Notes: generated by a model from the letters alone, not told the origin. DNA of 64,000 nucleotides from Arthrobacter_B sp038069765 (GCF_038069765.1 NZ_JBBPFS010000007.1:1-64000), one strand, 5' to 3'. Shown: positions 16,864 through 26,126, numbered from the stretch's first letter. A program made the numbers and translations.

Positions 16864-17877
16864 GTGAGCTCTTCACCAGATCGAGCCGGGTCCGGCACAC
16901 GCCGCAAGCATCCGATCTTTTTGGCCGCCTACGGCATCGTGGCTGTCGCCACGATCGGCTTGGCCAGCTTCTTTTCCATCCAGTCCGCTTCCGGCGGCTC
17001 CGATATTCGCGCAAACCTCACCCTGATTGCTCCGGCAGGCGCTGGCGGGGGCTGGGATACGTTCATGCGCGAGCAGCAACAGGCCATGCGTGCCAACGGT
17101 TTGGTGAATAACACGCAGGTGGTCAACATCCCCGGGGCTGCCGGCACCATTGGCCTCGGCCAGCTCTCCACCATGTCCGGGCAGGCAAACAACCTGATGG
17201 TCACGGGCGCCGGGCTGGTCGCCGGTGTGGCGCAGCTGGACTCCGCCGTTACGCACGACGACGTGCGGCCCATCGCCCGTGTGGTGGAGGAGTACGACGT
17301 CGTTGTGGTTCCGGCCAGTTCCCCGTACAAGACTCTCGACGACCTGGTGCAGGCCTGGAAGGCTGACCCGGCGGCGATTGCCTGGACCGGCGGCGGCACC
17401 TTTGACCAATTGGTCATGACCGAGCTTGCTCTCGCTGCCGGTGTGGATCCCTCCGTCACAACGTACATCCCGAAATCCGGCGGAGGAGAGGCGGCTCAGG
17501 CGCTCATCACGGATACCGCCAAAGCAGCCACATCCGGGTACAAGGATGTTGCAGATCAGGTTGATTCGGGGCGCCTGCGCGCTCTCGGTTTGGCTGCCCC
17601 GCAGCGGCTCGACGGCGTCGACATCCCCACGCTGGCCGAGCAGGGCTACGACGTGGATCTGGCCAATTGGCGGGCCATCGTGGCACCTCCGGGAATTACA
17701 GATGAGGAATTCGCGGAGCTGAGGACCCTGATCGAGGAAACCATCGCGACCCCCGAGTGGAAGGACGCCGTGGAGCGCAACAAATGGGCCGATGTGTACC
17801 TCACCGGTGACGAGTTCGATGAGTTCATGATTTCGGAGCAGCAGCGCATCGGTGAACTAGTGAAGGAGATCGGCTGA
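16864..17877 (+). CDS. tctC: Tripartite tricarboxylate transporter, substrate-binding protein
   Basis: Secreted or lipid-free anchored periplasmic-type receptor of the Bug/TctC family, 337 residues. An N-terminal membrane segment (FLAAYGIVAVATIGLASFF) exports it; there is no lipobox cysteine. The mature part has the Bug hallmarks: LTLIAPAGAGGGWDTFMR, INNTQVVNIPGAAGTIGL-type loop, and FDQLVMTELALAAGVDP. The upstream ATG at 16828 has no ribosome site, while AAGGACAG precedes the GTG at 16864, which I prefer. It overlaps tctB by one base. Substrate is a carboxylate of unknown identity. Confidence 0.9.
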   Translation: MSSSPDRAGSGTRRKHPIFLAAYGIVAVATIGLASFFSIQSASGGSDIRANLTLIAPAGAGGGWDTFMREQQQAMRANGLVNNTQVVNIPGAAGTIGLGQLSTMSGQANNLMVTGAGLVAGVAQLDSAVTHDDVRPIARVVEEYDVVVVPASSPYKTLDDLVQAWKADPAAIAWTGGGTFDQLVMTELALAAGVDPSVTTYIPKSGGGEAAQALITDTAKAATSGYKDVADQVDSGRLRALGLAAPQRLDGVDIPTLAEQGYDVDLANWRAIVAPPGITDEEFAELRTLIEETIATPEWKDAVERNKWADVYLTGDEFDEFMISEQQRIGELVKEIG

Positions 17878-18452
17878 TGAGCACTCCAGGGCCCTCATCC
17901 GCAGGTACGGCGGAGCAGCACCCGAGCGAAAGTACTGAGACTACGGACGGACGGACCCCCGTCCGCACCTCGTGGCGGGACGGTCGCAGCGGGCTGCTCT
18001 TGTCGCTCCTTATGGTGGCGTTTAGCACTTATCTACTGTTCGGAATCCTCACGATGGACGTGGGGGAGGGCACGGACTTCCCCGGTCCGAGGTTCTTCCC
18101 CGGCATTCTGATGGTTGCCGGGTACGTCCTGGCTGTGCTGCTGGCGCTGCACTACGTGCGTTCTCCGGAACATCCCAAGGAGACTTCCACCCAGCGTTAC
18201 CGCACCTTCACGGACTGGTCAGCAGTCCTGTGGGCGGCAGGAGGTTTCCTGCTTTTCGCCCTGACCCTGGAAACACTGGGCTGGATCATCGCCGCCGCCC
18301 TGTTGTTCTGGTCGGTCGCCAAGGGGTTCGGCAGCCGCCGGCCGGTCTTCGACATTTCATTCGCCCTGCTCTTCAGCAGTGCGGTTTACCTGGCATTCTC
18401 GGTCGGCCTGGGGCTCAACCTCCCCTCCGGCATCCTTGGAGGAGGTTTCTAA
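17877..18452 (+). CDS. tctB: Tripartite tricarboxylate transporter, small subunit
   Basis: TctB-type membrane protein of 191 residues with four hydrophobic segments after a polar, proline- and threonine-rich N-terminal 40 residues. Conserved family features are the block GTDFPGPRFFPGILMVAGYVL near residues 64-83 and a final pair of helices ending in SGILGGGF. TctB pairs with the large TctA channel. Its start shares a base with the tctC stop and tctA follows after one base, so the three are tightly coupled. Confidence 0.9.
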   Translation: MSTPGPSSAGTAEQHPSESTETTDGRTPVRTSWRDGRSGLLLSLLMVAFSTYLLFGILTMDVGEGTDFPGPRFFPGILMVAGYVLAVLLALHYVRSPEHPKETSTQRYRTFTDWSAVLWAAGGFLLFALTLETLGWIIAAALLFWSVAKGFGSRRPVFDISFALLFSSAVYLAFSVGLGLNLPSGILGGGF

Positions 18453-18453
18453 C

Positions 18454-19959
18454 ATGGATTCACTCAATCTCTTGATGGAGGGCTTCTCCTCAGCCCTGAC
18501 GCCGATGAACCTGCTGTGGGTACTCGTCGGCTGCCTGCTGGGCACCGCCGTCGGTGTCCTGCCGGGACTGGGTTCCTCGATGGCGGTGGCTTTGCTGCTG
18601 CCCATCACCTTTGCCCTCGACCCGACTGCCGCGTTCATTATGTTCGCCGGTGTGTACTTCGGCGGCATGTTCGGCGACTCCACCATGGCCATCCTCATGA
18701 ACACCCCGGGGCAGGCTTCGGCCATCGCGTCCACGTTCGAGGGGCACAAAATGGCCAAGGACGGCAGGGCCCCGCAGGCCCTGGCCACCGCAGCCATCGG
18801 CGCGTTTATCGGCGGCATGGTGGCCTCCGTTCTCGTCGTCTTCCTCGCCCCGGCCCTGGCCGATTTCTCGGCGAACTTCGGTCCGGCTGAATTCTTCGCG
18901 TTGGCCTTGTTCGCTTTTGTCGCCACGTCCTCCGTGGTCTCCGACTCAGCGGTGAAGGGCCTCGCGGCCCTCGTGATCGGCCTGGGTATCGCCACCGTGG
19001 GCATCGACCCGTTCTCAGGCGCCGAACGTTTCAGCTTCGGTGCGCCCGAGATGTTCGACGGCATCTCCCTGATTACCGTGACCGTAGCCATCTTGGCCCT
19101 GGGCGAGGTATTCCATATCGCCTCCCGGATACGCCGGGATCCGGCCGACCAGCAGGTCAGCTCCGCAGGCCGTCCCTTCCTCTCCCGCGCCGAGCTCAAA
19201 GAGGCAGCCCCGGCATGGGCCCGAGGCACCGCTATCGGCTTGCCTTTCGGCGTCATCCCGGCCGGCGGGTCCGAGATTCCGACGTTCATCTCCTACGACG
19301 TGGAACGGCGCATTGACCGCCGCCGCAAGAACCCGAAGTTCGGCAAAGGCGCCATCCGCGGCCTGGCCGCTCCCGAGGCCGCCGGCAACGCCACCACCGG
19401 CACCGCCATGGGAGCTTTGCTCGCCCTGGGCCTGCCGGTCTCGGCCACGGCAGCGATCATGCTCGCCGCATTCCAGCAGTACGGACTGCAGCCGGGCCCC
19501 CTGCTGTTTGACCGTTCCCCCGACCTGGTCTGGGCACTGCTGGCTAGCTTCTTCATCGCGATGATCGTGCTGCTCATCATCAACCTGCCCTTCGCAGGGC
19601 TTTGGTCCAAGCTGCTCCTGATCCCGGCCCCGTACCTGTACGCCGGAATTACCGTCTTCTGCGGCCTCGGCGTCTACGCCACCTCCGGGGCGGTGTTCGA
19701 CCTGCTGATGCTGCTCGGGCTCGGTATGGTCGGCTTCCTCATGCGCCGCCACGGAATGCCCCTGGCTCCGCTCATGATTGGTGTGGTGCTGGGTCCGCTG
19801 GCGGAAACCAGCATGCGCGATGCGCTGCTGTCCTCCAACGGTGACTACTCCGTGTTCGTGGACGGGCCGATCCCGCTGGTGCTCTACGCGTTGCTCTTCA
19901 TCGTGCTGGCGGTCACCGTGCGGTCCAAGATTGTGAACAGGACCCGCAAGGACGTGTAG
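18454..19959 (+). CDS. tctA: Tripartite tricarboxylate transporter, large permease
   Basis: TctA permease of 501 residues with about eleven to twelve membrane segments. Family signatures are clear: VGVLPGLGSSMAVALLLP near residue 30, FGDSTMAILMNTPGQASAIA near 70, and IPAGGSEIPTFISY near 268. The open frame extends upstream into tctB, but the ATG at 18454 follows a GGAGG ribosome site and gives the normal N-terminus. A rho-independent terminator follows at 19986. Expressed with tctC and tctB; no two-component system lies beside it, unlike Salmonella tctDE. Confidence 0.93.
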   Translation: MDSLNLLMEGFSSALTPMNLLWVLVGCLLGTAVGVLPGLGSSMAVALLLPITFALDPTAAFIMFAGVYFGGMFGDSTMAILMNTPGQASAIASTFEGHKMAKDGRAPQALATAAIGAFIGGMVASVLVVFLAPALADFSANFGPAEFFALALFAFVATSSVVSDSAVKGLAALVIGLGIATVGIDPFSGAERFSFGAPEMFDGISLITVTVAILALGEVFHIASRIRRDPADQQVSSAGRPFLSRAELKEAAPAWARGTAIGLPFGVIPAGGSEIPTFISYDVERRIDRRRKNPKFGKGAIRGLAAPEAAGNATTGTAMGALLALGLPVSATAAIMLAAFQQYGLQPGPLLFDRSPDLVWALLASFFIAMIVLLIINLPFAGLWSKLLLIPAPYLYAGITVFCGLGVYATSGAVFDLLMLLGLGMVGFLMRRHGMPLAPLMIGVVLGPLAETSMRDALLSSNGDYSVFVDGPIPLVLYALLFIVLAVTVRSKIVNRTRKDV

Positions 19960-19985
19960 TTGCCAACTCGCAGCAGCACAATCTC

Positions 19986-20015
19986 GAAGGGCCTCGCCGA
20001 TCAGCGGGGCCCTTC
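19986..20015 (+). terminator. Terminator after tctCBA
   Basis: Inverted repeat GAAGGGCC / GGCCCTTC with an inner CGC/GCG pairing and a short loop, 27 bp after the tctA stop. The following bases are only weakly T-rich. It also lies at the 3' side of the convergent acetamidase gene, so it may act in both directions. Confidence 0.7.
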
Positions 20016-20112
20016 GGCGTTGTAGGAGCCAGCCGGTTCCGCGACGACCGTCGGGTGGTTCTTTGCATCCGTGACGCCAGCGTAGCGCCGGTCGGCAGAG
20101 CAATCGGAGCCC

Positions 20113-21522
20113 TCAGCCGAAGTCCGCCTTGCGGATCAGCCCGTGGACGCCCACGGTCCGGTCGACCACCTGGGAGACGGCGAAATCAGCGGCCGCCGAA
20201 AGGTAGGCGTAGGCCACGGCCCGGTCCATGCCCTTTTCCTGCTCCAGGAAGTCCAGGGCATTGACCACCGCCCTGCGCATCGCCACGTTCAGGTCGCTGC
20301 TCACCCCGCCGCCGCCCAGACCGTCCGGGTCGGACAGGCCAATGGGAATCCAGGCCTCCGGCGTCTCCCCGAAGGGATAGAGGTGCGCCAGTTTCGGGGC
20401 GTCGCCGGCACCGGGCTTGCAGACGGTCAGCCGGAAGGTGCCGCGCAGGGACCCTTCCATTGCGGTCAGGGCCACCTCGCCGTCGCCCATGCCCATGTGC
20501 GGATCGCCCACATAGAAGAGTGCGCCGTCGGCCTTCACCGGCAGGTAAAACGTCGACCCGGGACCCAGATGGCGGATGTCGATGTTGCCGCCGCCGAGGG
20601 TGGGCGGCACCGAATTGGCCTCCGCATCCGTGAGTCCGCTGCTTTCGGCGAAGGCCACGCCCATCATGCCCATGAACGGGCGCAGCGGGAAGCGCACCTT
20701 CATGTCGCCGCTGGTCATCACGCCCTTGCCGTCCTCGATCGCGGTGAAGACGGAAACGTTGTGATAATCCGCCGGTATACCGGAGGCGCGGTTGTCCGAG
20801 GCGGCCGGCGGCATGACTTCCTCCAGCGTGATGCCCTCCGGTGCGGCCGCGCCGTTCTGCAGCGCCAGCGACCCCTTGCCGTGCCGGCTGGACACGACGC
20901 CGTACGGAACCCGGGGCACGGCGTCGATCGTTTCGATTTTCAGCACGTCGCCGGGTTCCGCGCCTTCCACCGCGACGGGGCCGGTCACCACATGCGGTCC
21001 GTCGGTATCAAAGTTCCGCGGCGTGCGGTTGTAGCCGGCCGCGATGTCGACGGCGTCCTGCAGCACGCCGTCCTCGGCCACGCCGTGGCTGCCGAAGAAG
21101 GAGAGCGGATCCCGTCCCTGGTCTTCCAGGATTCCTTCATGCGAGAGGGCGTCGATGGTGATGGTTTGCCCGGACTTGATCCGCGCGACGGGCGTGGCAT
21201 GCACGGTGGGCACGTAGCCCCACAGCACGTCGTCGGGCGTGGAGGCGAGGTAGTGGTCGCCGGGAATGTCACCGGCGTGCGGCTGCAGGATCTTCCCCTG
21301 CTGGGCCGGCGACGGTCCTGAAGTGCCGGTCCCTGCGGTACCTGCGCCCGCCGTCGCCGTGCCGGACGAACCTGCGGGAGAGGGTGTCTGGGCCGCGTTG
21401 GCACTGCACCCTGTGGCGACAGCCAGAGCACCGAGACCCGCCGCGGCAGAGAGGAATTTCCTGCGGCCCAGTCCCTTGGTCAGCACCTCGGCGGCCTCGC
21501 GCCCCAACATCATTGCGTTCAT
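20113..21522 (-). CDS. Acetamidase/formamidase-family Tat lipoprotein
   Basis: Exported FmdA/AmdA-family hydrolase of 469 residues. The N-terminus has a twin-arginine signal (GRRKFLSAAAGLGALAVATG) ending at a lipobox cysteine, then a low-complexity Ala/Thr/Gly/Pro linker to about residue 75. The catalytic family body follows, with PGDVLKIETIDAVPRVPYGV, PFMGMMGVAFAE and VGDPHMGMGDGEVALTAMEG. Most relatives are cytosolic amidases, so extracellular anchoring is the unusual feature. Amide substrate unknown. It is convergent with tctA, so proximity to that transporter may be coincidental. Confidence 0.88.
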   Translation of the reverse strand: MNAMMLGREAAEVLTKGLGRRKFLSAAAGLGALAVATGCSANAAQTPSPAGSSGTATAGAGTAGTGTSGPSPAQQGKILQPHAGDIPGDHYLASTPDDVLWGYVPTVHATPVARIKSGQTITIDALSHEGILEDQGRDPLSFFGSHGVAEDGVLQDAVDIAAGYNRTPRNFDTDGPHVVTGPVAVEGAEPGDVLKIETIDAVPRVPYGVVSSRHGKGSLALQNGAAAPEGITLEEVMPPAASDNRASGIPADYHNVSVFTAIEDGKGVMTSGDMKVRFPLRPFMGMMGVAFAESSGLTDAEANSVPPTLGGGNIDIRHLGPGSTFYLPVKADGALFYVGDPHMGMGDGEVALTAMEGSLRGTFRLTVCKPGAGDAPKLAHLYPFGETPEAWIPIGLSDPDGLGGGGVSSDLNVAMRRAVVNALDFLEQEKGMDRAVAYAYLSAAADFAVSQVVDRTVGVHGLIRKADFG

Positions 21523-21817
21523 CGTGTCCTCCTGTAGCTCGTGGCAACAAGTTAGTCAGTCGGAGTTTCGGTGCTGTTTCAGGCGGATGAACGGAAGGTG
21601 CGGAGGAACTACGGCGACGACGGCGGTGCCTTCCCCGCGAACGAAGGCACCGCCGTCGTCACCCAGTCAACCGTGCGTGGCTGCCCGCGCTAGTCTGCCC
21701 CCATGGACCAAAATGCCCTGTAGATTCGAGGGGCCGCCGCCGTCGGGCACCGCTTCACAGCGGCTCTCTTTGACGCAGGCTCGCCGCACAATGATTGACC
21801 GCTAGGAAAGGCAGAAC

Positions 21818-22594
21818 GTGCAGCAAAAACCCTCCGGTACCGATCCGGCTCCGGAACAGGCATCTGACCGGGACGGAGAAACCGGTTCATCCGGCAAACC
21901 CGAGGAGAACGTGCCGTTTGTGCCACCCGAAGGATGGACACGCTCCGCTAACCGCAGCACCAGCCGCTTCGCCTTTGAAATCAGCAACACCACCCGGTAT
22001 TACACCAATGACGGTCAGGGCACGGGGTACTTTGCACCCGGCTGGAACGCGGAAAGGCTGGCCCGCAAAACCGGGGTTTTCCGCCGGATTGCCCTGGTCC
22101 TGGCGTTGCTGATCGTTGCGGGGAGCGCCGTCTGGATCCAGCACGCCTACGAGACGCAGGATGACTACGCCTGGCTCGAGGCCAACGGAGCGGCCACCAC
22201 GGCAGTTGTCGGAGACGTAACCGTTGAGCATGAAACCGACCGGTACCACTACGGCAACAGCAGTTCCGGCTGGGATTACATCACCACAACGACGGCACAG
22301 ATCAGCTACCCCGCCCAGGATGGCGAGGCCGAGGGAACCATCGAGGAGACCCGGTCACAGAAGAAATCGTTTCCCGAACCGGAATGGACCACCGGAGAAA
22401 AGGTGCGGCTCTACGTGGATCGGCAGGATCCAGCGCACTTTGTGGTCTTTGACGAGACCCGCGAGCGGGACCTTTACCGGGAAACACCGCTGGAGGTAAA
22501 AATCGCCCTCGTGGTTACTGCCGTTTTGCTGATTCTTCCCCTCTTTCTCTACCTCGCCGGAAGAAGAAACGTCCGGGAAGCCCGCAAGCTCTGA
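21818..22594 (+). CDS. DUF3592-type membrane protein
   Basis: Protein of 258 residues with a polar, Gln/Pro/Glu-rich N-terminal 85 residues, a membrane segment (IALVLALLIVAGSAVWI), an extracytoplasmic domain of about 110 residues, and a second membrane segment near the C-terminus (IALVVTAVLLILPLFLYLAG). The outer domain has the pattern of DUF3592 proteins: a variable strand region followed by GEKVRLYVDRQDPAHFVV. GTG start at 21818 after AGGAAAGG. Function unknown; topology is N-in, C-in. Confidence 0.75.
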   Translation: MQQKPSGTDPAPEQASDRDGETGSSGKPEENVPFVPPEGWTRSANRSTSRFAFEISNTTRYYTNDGQGTGYFAPGWNAERLARKTGVFRRIALVLALLIVAGSAVWIQHAYETQDDYAWLEANGAATTAVVGDVTVEHETDRYHYGNSSSGWDYITTTTAQISYPAQDGEAEGTIEETRSQKKSFPEPEWTTGEKVRLYVDRQDPAHFVVFDETRERDLYRETPLEVKIALVVTAVLLILPLFLYLAGRRNVREARKL

Positions 22595-22663
22595 TCGGCT
22601 TTGTCCGCGTCCCGCATGTCCGCGTCGTCCTGCCGCTGACGGCGGGAGACGTACGCTGTAGAG

Positions 22664-23269
22664 ATGCGAAACGAAACTCTCTGGGAAGCAAAAAAACGGC
22701 AGAATCCCGGCCATTCCGCCTGGTATATCTCGCGGTTTCAGCAGATGCGCGAGCAGGGCGCGGATCTGCACGGTGAAGCCCGGCTGATCGACGCACTGGT
22801 TCCGCGCGGCGCCCGGATCCTCGACGCCGGCTGCGGTCCGGGGCGAGTGGGCGGCGAGCTGGCTGTCCGCGGGCACGACGTCGTCGGCGTCGACGTCGAT
22901 CCCGAACTGATCGAAGCCGCCAAGCAGGACTTCCCGGACCTGCAGTGGTTTGTCGGCGACCTGGCGGAGCTGGACCTGCCCGCCGAAGGGGTTGCCGAGC
23001 CGTTCGATGTGATTGTCTGCGCCGGCAACGTGATGACGTTTGTGGCTCCCGGAACCCAGCCCGAGGTGCTGGCCCGGATGCGGAACCACCTGGCCGACGG
23101 CGGCCGCCTGGTCACGGGGTTCGGCGCCGGCCGCGGCTATGACTTCGGCCAGTTCCTCGAAGACGCGGCGTCCGCGGGGCTGGAATGCCAGCAGAAGTTC
23201 TCCACCTGGGACCTGCGGCCGTTCGCTCCGGACTCCGACTTCCTTGTGGCAGTGTTCGGCCGGGCCTGA
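22664..23269 (+). CDS. Class I SAM-dependent methyltransferase
   Basis: Methyltransferase of 201 residues. The SAM-binding motif I reads ILDAGCGPGRVGGELA at about residues 47-62, motif II is GHDVVGVDVDPELI with the ribose-binding Asp, and motif III is LQWFVGDLAELDLP. The N-terminal YISRFQQMREQGADLHGEAR block is typical of small actinobacterial methyltransferases of unknown target. Nothing in the neighbourhood indicates the substrate. Confidence 0.88.
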   Translation: MRNETLWEAKKRQNPGHSAWYISRFQQMREQGADLHGEARLIDALVPRGARILDAGCGPGRVGGELAVRGHDVVGVDVDPELIEAAKQDFPDLQWFVGDLAELDLPAEGVAEPFDVIVCAGNVMTFVAPGTQPEVLARMRNHLADGGRLVTGFGAGRGYDFGQFLEDAASAGLECQQKFSTWDLRPFAPDSDFLVAVFGRA

Positions 23270-23291
23270 GCCGCGCTCAGCCTGAGCCGCG

Positions 23292-23504
23292 CTAAACAGT
23301 CCGGCTGATCCCGGAGGGGACGGGCTGCGAGGGCGCCTGGAAGTCCACCCGCCGCGCCGCACACTGGGAACACCTGACATAGAGGATGAGCCCGCGGGAC
23401 ACCCGGTGACGGGACTCGGTCAGCCAGGAATGCTCGTGGCCGGGGTTCTGCAGCTGGCGGGGAGACTCGGTTGAGGCCGGGGTGGTAGGCATGGAATCCA
23501 GCAT
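23292..23504 (-). CDS. Small CxxC protein
   Basis: A 70-residue protein with HSWLTESRHRVSRGLILYVR followed by CSQCAARRVDFQ. The pattern, a His-Trp strand then a CxxC knuckle on a short beta hairpin, matches small conserved actinobacterial proteins that probably bind zinc through one knuckle or dimerise. Two ATG codons (23504, 23492) are possible. It is divergent from the CGNR gene with 14 bp between starts, so they share a promoter region. Function unknown. Confidence 0.65.
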   Translation of the reverse strand: MLDSMPTTPASTESPRQLQNPGHEHSWLTESRHRVSRGLILYVRCSQCAARRVDFQAPSQPVPSGISRTV

Positions 23505-23518
23505 GGTGTAATGCCCTT

Positions 23519-24043
23519 ATGCATCTCAACCCTTACGGCGAATACGCCGTCCTGCTCGCGGCGTCGCTGGCCAATGAATGGCCGGACTCCCGGGCGGGGG
23601 TGGTGGAGCGCACCCGGGAGTTCGGCATGACAATGGAGTTTCCCGTCTGCCCGGAAGATCACCAGCGGACCCGCCGGGTGGTCGATGACTGGCTGGAAAT
23701 AGTCCGCACGCCGGATCCCGGCGGCCGGGCTGCGCTGTTGAACACGCAGATGGCCGACGCCACCGCGTATCCGCGGCTCACAGACCACGACGGCGAAGGC
23801 TGGCACCTGCATTACCGCGACGACAACCAGGCGCTGCCTTCGGTGCTGCGGGCCGTGATCAGCGTGGGCACTTCGCTGCATCTCGTGACCCGCGGAATGC
23901 ACCGCCTCGGAATCTGCGCGGCCGAGCCCTGCGGGCAGGTGGTTGTGGACGTCACCCGCAACGGCCGCCAGCGCTACTGTTCAGTGCGCTGCGCCAACCG
24001 GGCCGCAGTCCGCCGGCACCGCTCCCGGGGCGCTCCCGCCTGA
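23519..24043 (+). CDS. CGNR zinc-finger protein (ABATE domain)
   Basis: Putative stress-related regulator of 174 residues. The N-terminal 120 residues resemble the ABATE domain (EYAVLLAASLANEWPDS..., a long helical region), and the C-terminal 45 residues are a CGNR zinc finger: C-x4-C spacing in CAAEPCGQVVVDVTRNG, then RYCSVRCANRAAVRRHR. The finger ends in a highly basic helix that would contact nucleic acid. The start ATG follows the divergent small CxxC gene. Family call is strong, targets unknown. Confidence 0.88.
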   Translation: MHLNPYGEYAVLLAASLANEWPDSRAGVVERTREFGMTMEFPVCPEDHQRTRRVVDDWLEIVRTPDPGGRAALLNTQMADATAYPRLTDHDGEGWHLHYRDDNQALPSVLRAVISVGTSLHLVTRGMHRLGICAAEPCGQVVVDVTRNGRQRYCSVRCANRAAVRRHRSRGAPA

Positions 24044-24051
24044 CTCCCCGC

Positions 24052-24086
24052 CCTGGTGCCTGGTGCCTGGTGCCTGGTGCCTGGTA
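24052..24086 (+). repeat. Four-copy 7-bp tandem repeat
   Basis: CCTGGTG occurs four times head to tail from 24052 to 24079 with a fifth, imperfect unit (CCTGGTA), starting nine bases after the stop of the CGNR gene. A slippage-prone microsatellite in intergenic DNA. Confidence 0.8.
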
Positions 24087-24203
24087 CCCGGTGCCCTGCC
24101 CTTCGATGCCCTATCCAATCGGGTGGGTTCCTGCCACGCTTGGACCTGAAAGCACCGGCCGAGGGGGTTTGGGCCGCCGGCAACAAACGGAGGTCACCCG
24201 ATC

Positions 24204-25661
24204 ATGCCGGAGCAAAAAGCGGAGCAAAAAACCGGGCAGAAAACCGGGCAACACCTGAGCGTCAAGGAACGGATAGCCAAGGGCAAGGCGCGCCGGGAAA
24301 AGACGCCCCTTTCCAGCCACGCAGGATGGATGCCCGCACCAAACCGGCCCGATCCGGTTGCCCTGCTGGAGGAACAGAATCTCACCAGGGAGCCGGACCT
24401 GGTGCCGGTGCGGCACGCCCGTATGCTGGCTTCCCCCTTCACCTTCTTCCGGGGTGCCGCGAAGATCATGGCCGCGGATCTGAGGGACACTCCGCGGTCG
24501 GGCCTGCGCGTGCAGCTGTGCGGAGACGCCCACCTGTCCAACTTCGGACTGTTTGCCTCACCGGAGCGTCACCTGCTCTTTGGCCTGAACGACTTTGACG
24601 AGACCCTTCCGGGACCGTTCGAGTACGACGTCGAGCGGCTGGCAGCCAGCTTCATCATCGCGGCGCGGAACAACGGGTTCACCGGCAAGGAAGCCCGGGA
24701 ATCGGCCCTCGCGGCGGTGACGGCCTACCGCGAGGCAATGGCTCAGTTTGCGCAGATGCGCACCCTGGACATTTGGTACGCGCGGCTGTCCGAAGACGCA
24801 CTGCAGAGCATGGTGTCGGAGGAGGCTACCCGGAAGAACAAGATGTCCAAGAAGTCCCGGCGGGTGGAAAAGGCCGTGCAAAAGACCGCAGCCAAGGCAC
24901 GCACCCGCGACAGCCTGCAGGCGCTCTCCAAACTCGGAGAGTTTGTGGACGGAAAATACCGCATTGTCAGCCAACCGCCCCTCGTTGTTCCCCTGCGGGA
25001 ACTGGAAGGCGCGTACGGCCTGTCCGGGGACGAGGTGCAGCAGGCGCTCCATGAACAGCTCCGGTCCTACCGGGCCACACTGCCGGCCGACCGGCGAACC
25101 CTGCTGGAGCGTTTCGAGATCATTGATGCCGCACGCAAGGTCGTTGGGGTCGGCAGCGTCGGCACCCGGGCCTTCATTGTGTTGCTTCAAGGCCGCGACC
25201 AGCAGGATCCCCTGTTTCTCCAGGTCAAGGAGGCCACCGGATCCGTACTGGAGGACCACCTGCCCAAGAGCAAGTACCGGCAGCCCGGCGAGCGTGTTGT
25301 GCAGGGCCAGCGGCTGCTGCAGGCTGCGAGCGACATCTTTCTGGGCTGGACCAAGGGCGTGCAGGACAACCGGTACCTGTACTGGCGGCAGCTGCGGGAT
25401 ATGAAGGGCTCCGCGGCGGTGGAGGCGATGCGCCCGGCCGGGATGGCATTTTATGCGCGGGCCTGCGGCTGGACCCTGGCCCGGGCCCATGCCCGCTCCG
25501 GTGATCCGGTAGCCATCGCCGCATACCTCGGCAAGAGCGGGAAGTTCGATGCGGCGATCACCGATTTCGCCCAGCGCTATGCCGATCAGAACGAGAGGGA
25601 CTATCAGGCTTTCGCGGCGGCGGTGGGCTCGAGCCGCCTGAAAGCCGCCGAGGAGACCTAA
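24204..25661 (+). CDS. DUF2252 family protein
   Basis: DUF2252 protein of 485 residues with the family's kinase-like hallmarks: RHARMLASPFTFFRGAA near residue 70, LCGDAHLSNFG near 105, and FGLNDFDETLPGPFEYDVER near 125-144, which places aspartates as in aminoglycoside-phosphotransferase-like folds; later TGSVLEDHLPKSKY and a C-terminal RACGWTLARAHARSGD. The N-terminal 20 residues are a repetitive EQK/TGQ string. Biochemical function is not established. Its start follows GGAGG. A solitary gene here. Confidence 0.9.
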   Translation: MPEQKAEQKTGQKTGQHLSVKERIAKGKARREKTPLSSHAGWMPAPNRPDPVALLEEQNLTREPDLVPVRHARMLASPFTFFRGAAKIMAADLRDTPRSGLRVQLCGDAHLSNFGLFASPERHLLFGLNDFDETLPGPFEYDVERLAASFIIAARNNGFTGKEARESALAAVTAYREAMAQFAQMRTLDIWYARLSEDALQSMVSEEATRKNKMSKKSRRVEKAVQKTAAKARTRDSLQALSKLGEFVDGKYRIVSQPPLVVPLRELEGAYGLSGDEVQQALHEQLRSYRATLPADRRTLLERFEIIDAARKVVGVGSVGTRAFIVLLQGRDQQDPLFLQVKEATGSVLEDHLPKSKYRQPGERVVQGQRLLQAASDIFLGWTKGVQDNRYLYWRQLRDMKGSAAVEAMRPAGMAFYARACGWTLARAHARSGDPVAIAAYLGKSGKFDAAITDFAQRYADQNERDYQAFAAAVGSSRLKAAEET

Positions 25662-25784
25662 GCGAGCAGAATCTGCCGGCAATTACTGCGGCAGAACGGC
25701 CGCGGCTGGTGCATCATGTACCCCAGCCGTCCAGCTTCAGGCACACACGGCCTGGATGAAGCTTCCCAGTACAGGAGAAACCTG

Positions 25785-26063
25785 ATGAATCCAGATGCTG
25801 AGATCGAACGGCGCGCCCGCGCCATCGTCATAGCCCGCACCGTCTACAAGGCCGTAATGGTGGTGTGGGTCCTGGCCGCCGCCGCAATGCTGCTGATCTG
25901 GTGGTTGACCACGCCGGACGGCTACTTCTGGCCTGTCTGGCCGATCCTGGGACTGGCAGTTGCCGCGATCGCCTGGGGGCTGGCGCTGTACGGCAAATTT
26001 GCCTTCAAGATACGGGAGGACAAAGTAGCCCGCGAGGTGAAGCGGCTGCGTGAAGCGGGCTAG
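25785..26063 (+). CDS. 2TM-domain small membrane protein
   Basis: A 92-residue protein with two membrane helices (AVMVVWVLAAAAMLLIWWL and WPVWPILGLAVAAIAWGLAL) joined by a short loop, and charged ends IERRARAIVIAR and IREDKVAREVKRLREAG. This is the layout of 2TM-domain proteins. AGGAG precedes the ATG at 25785; the longer open frame upstream has no ribosome site. Role unknown. Confidence 0.78.
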   Translation: MNPDAEIERRARAIVIARTVYKAVMVVWVLAAAAMLLIWWLTTPDGYFWPVWPILGLAVAAIAWGLALYGKFAFKIREDKVAREVKRLREAG

Positions 26064-26126
26064 CAGGTTCGGTGACCGGGACCACGTCCCGGGAATAGAA
26101 CGCGGAACCTGCTTCTTTTAGTGCTC

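Noticed and set aside
18379..18453. Upstream extension of TctA into tctB
   Set aside because: The extension is in a shadow frame and the ATG at 18454 has a proper GGAGG site.
20143..21321. 392-codon plus-strand frame opposite the acetamidase gene
   Set aside because: Histidine/glycine/arginine-rich antisense frame typical of high-GC shadows.
24052..24086. CRISPR array
   Set aside because: Units are 7 bp and directly adjacent, with no spacers.
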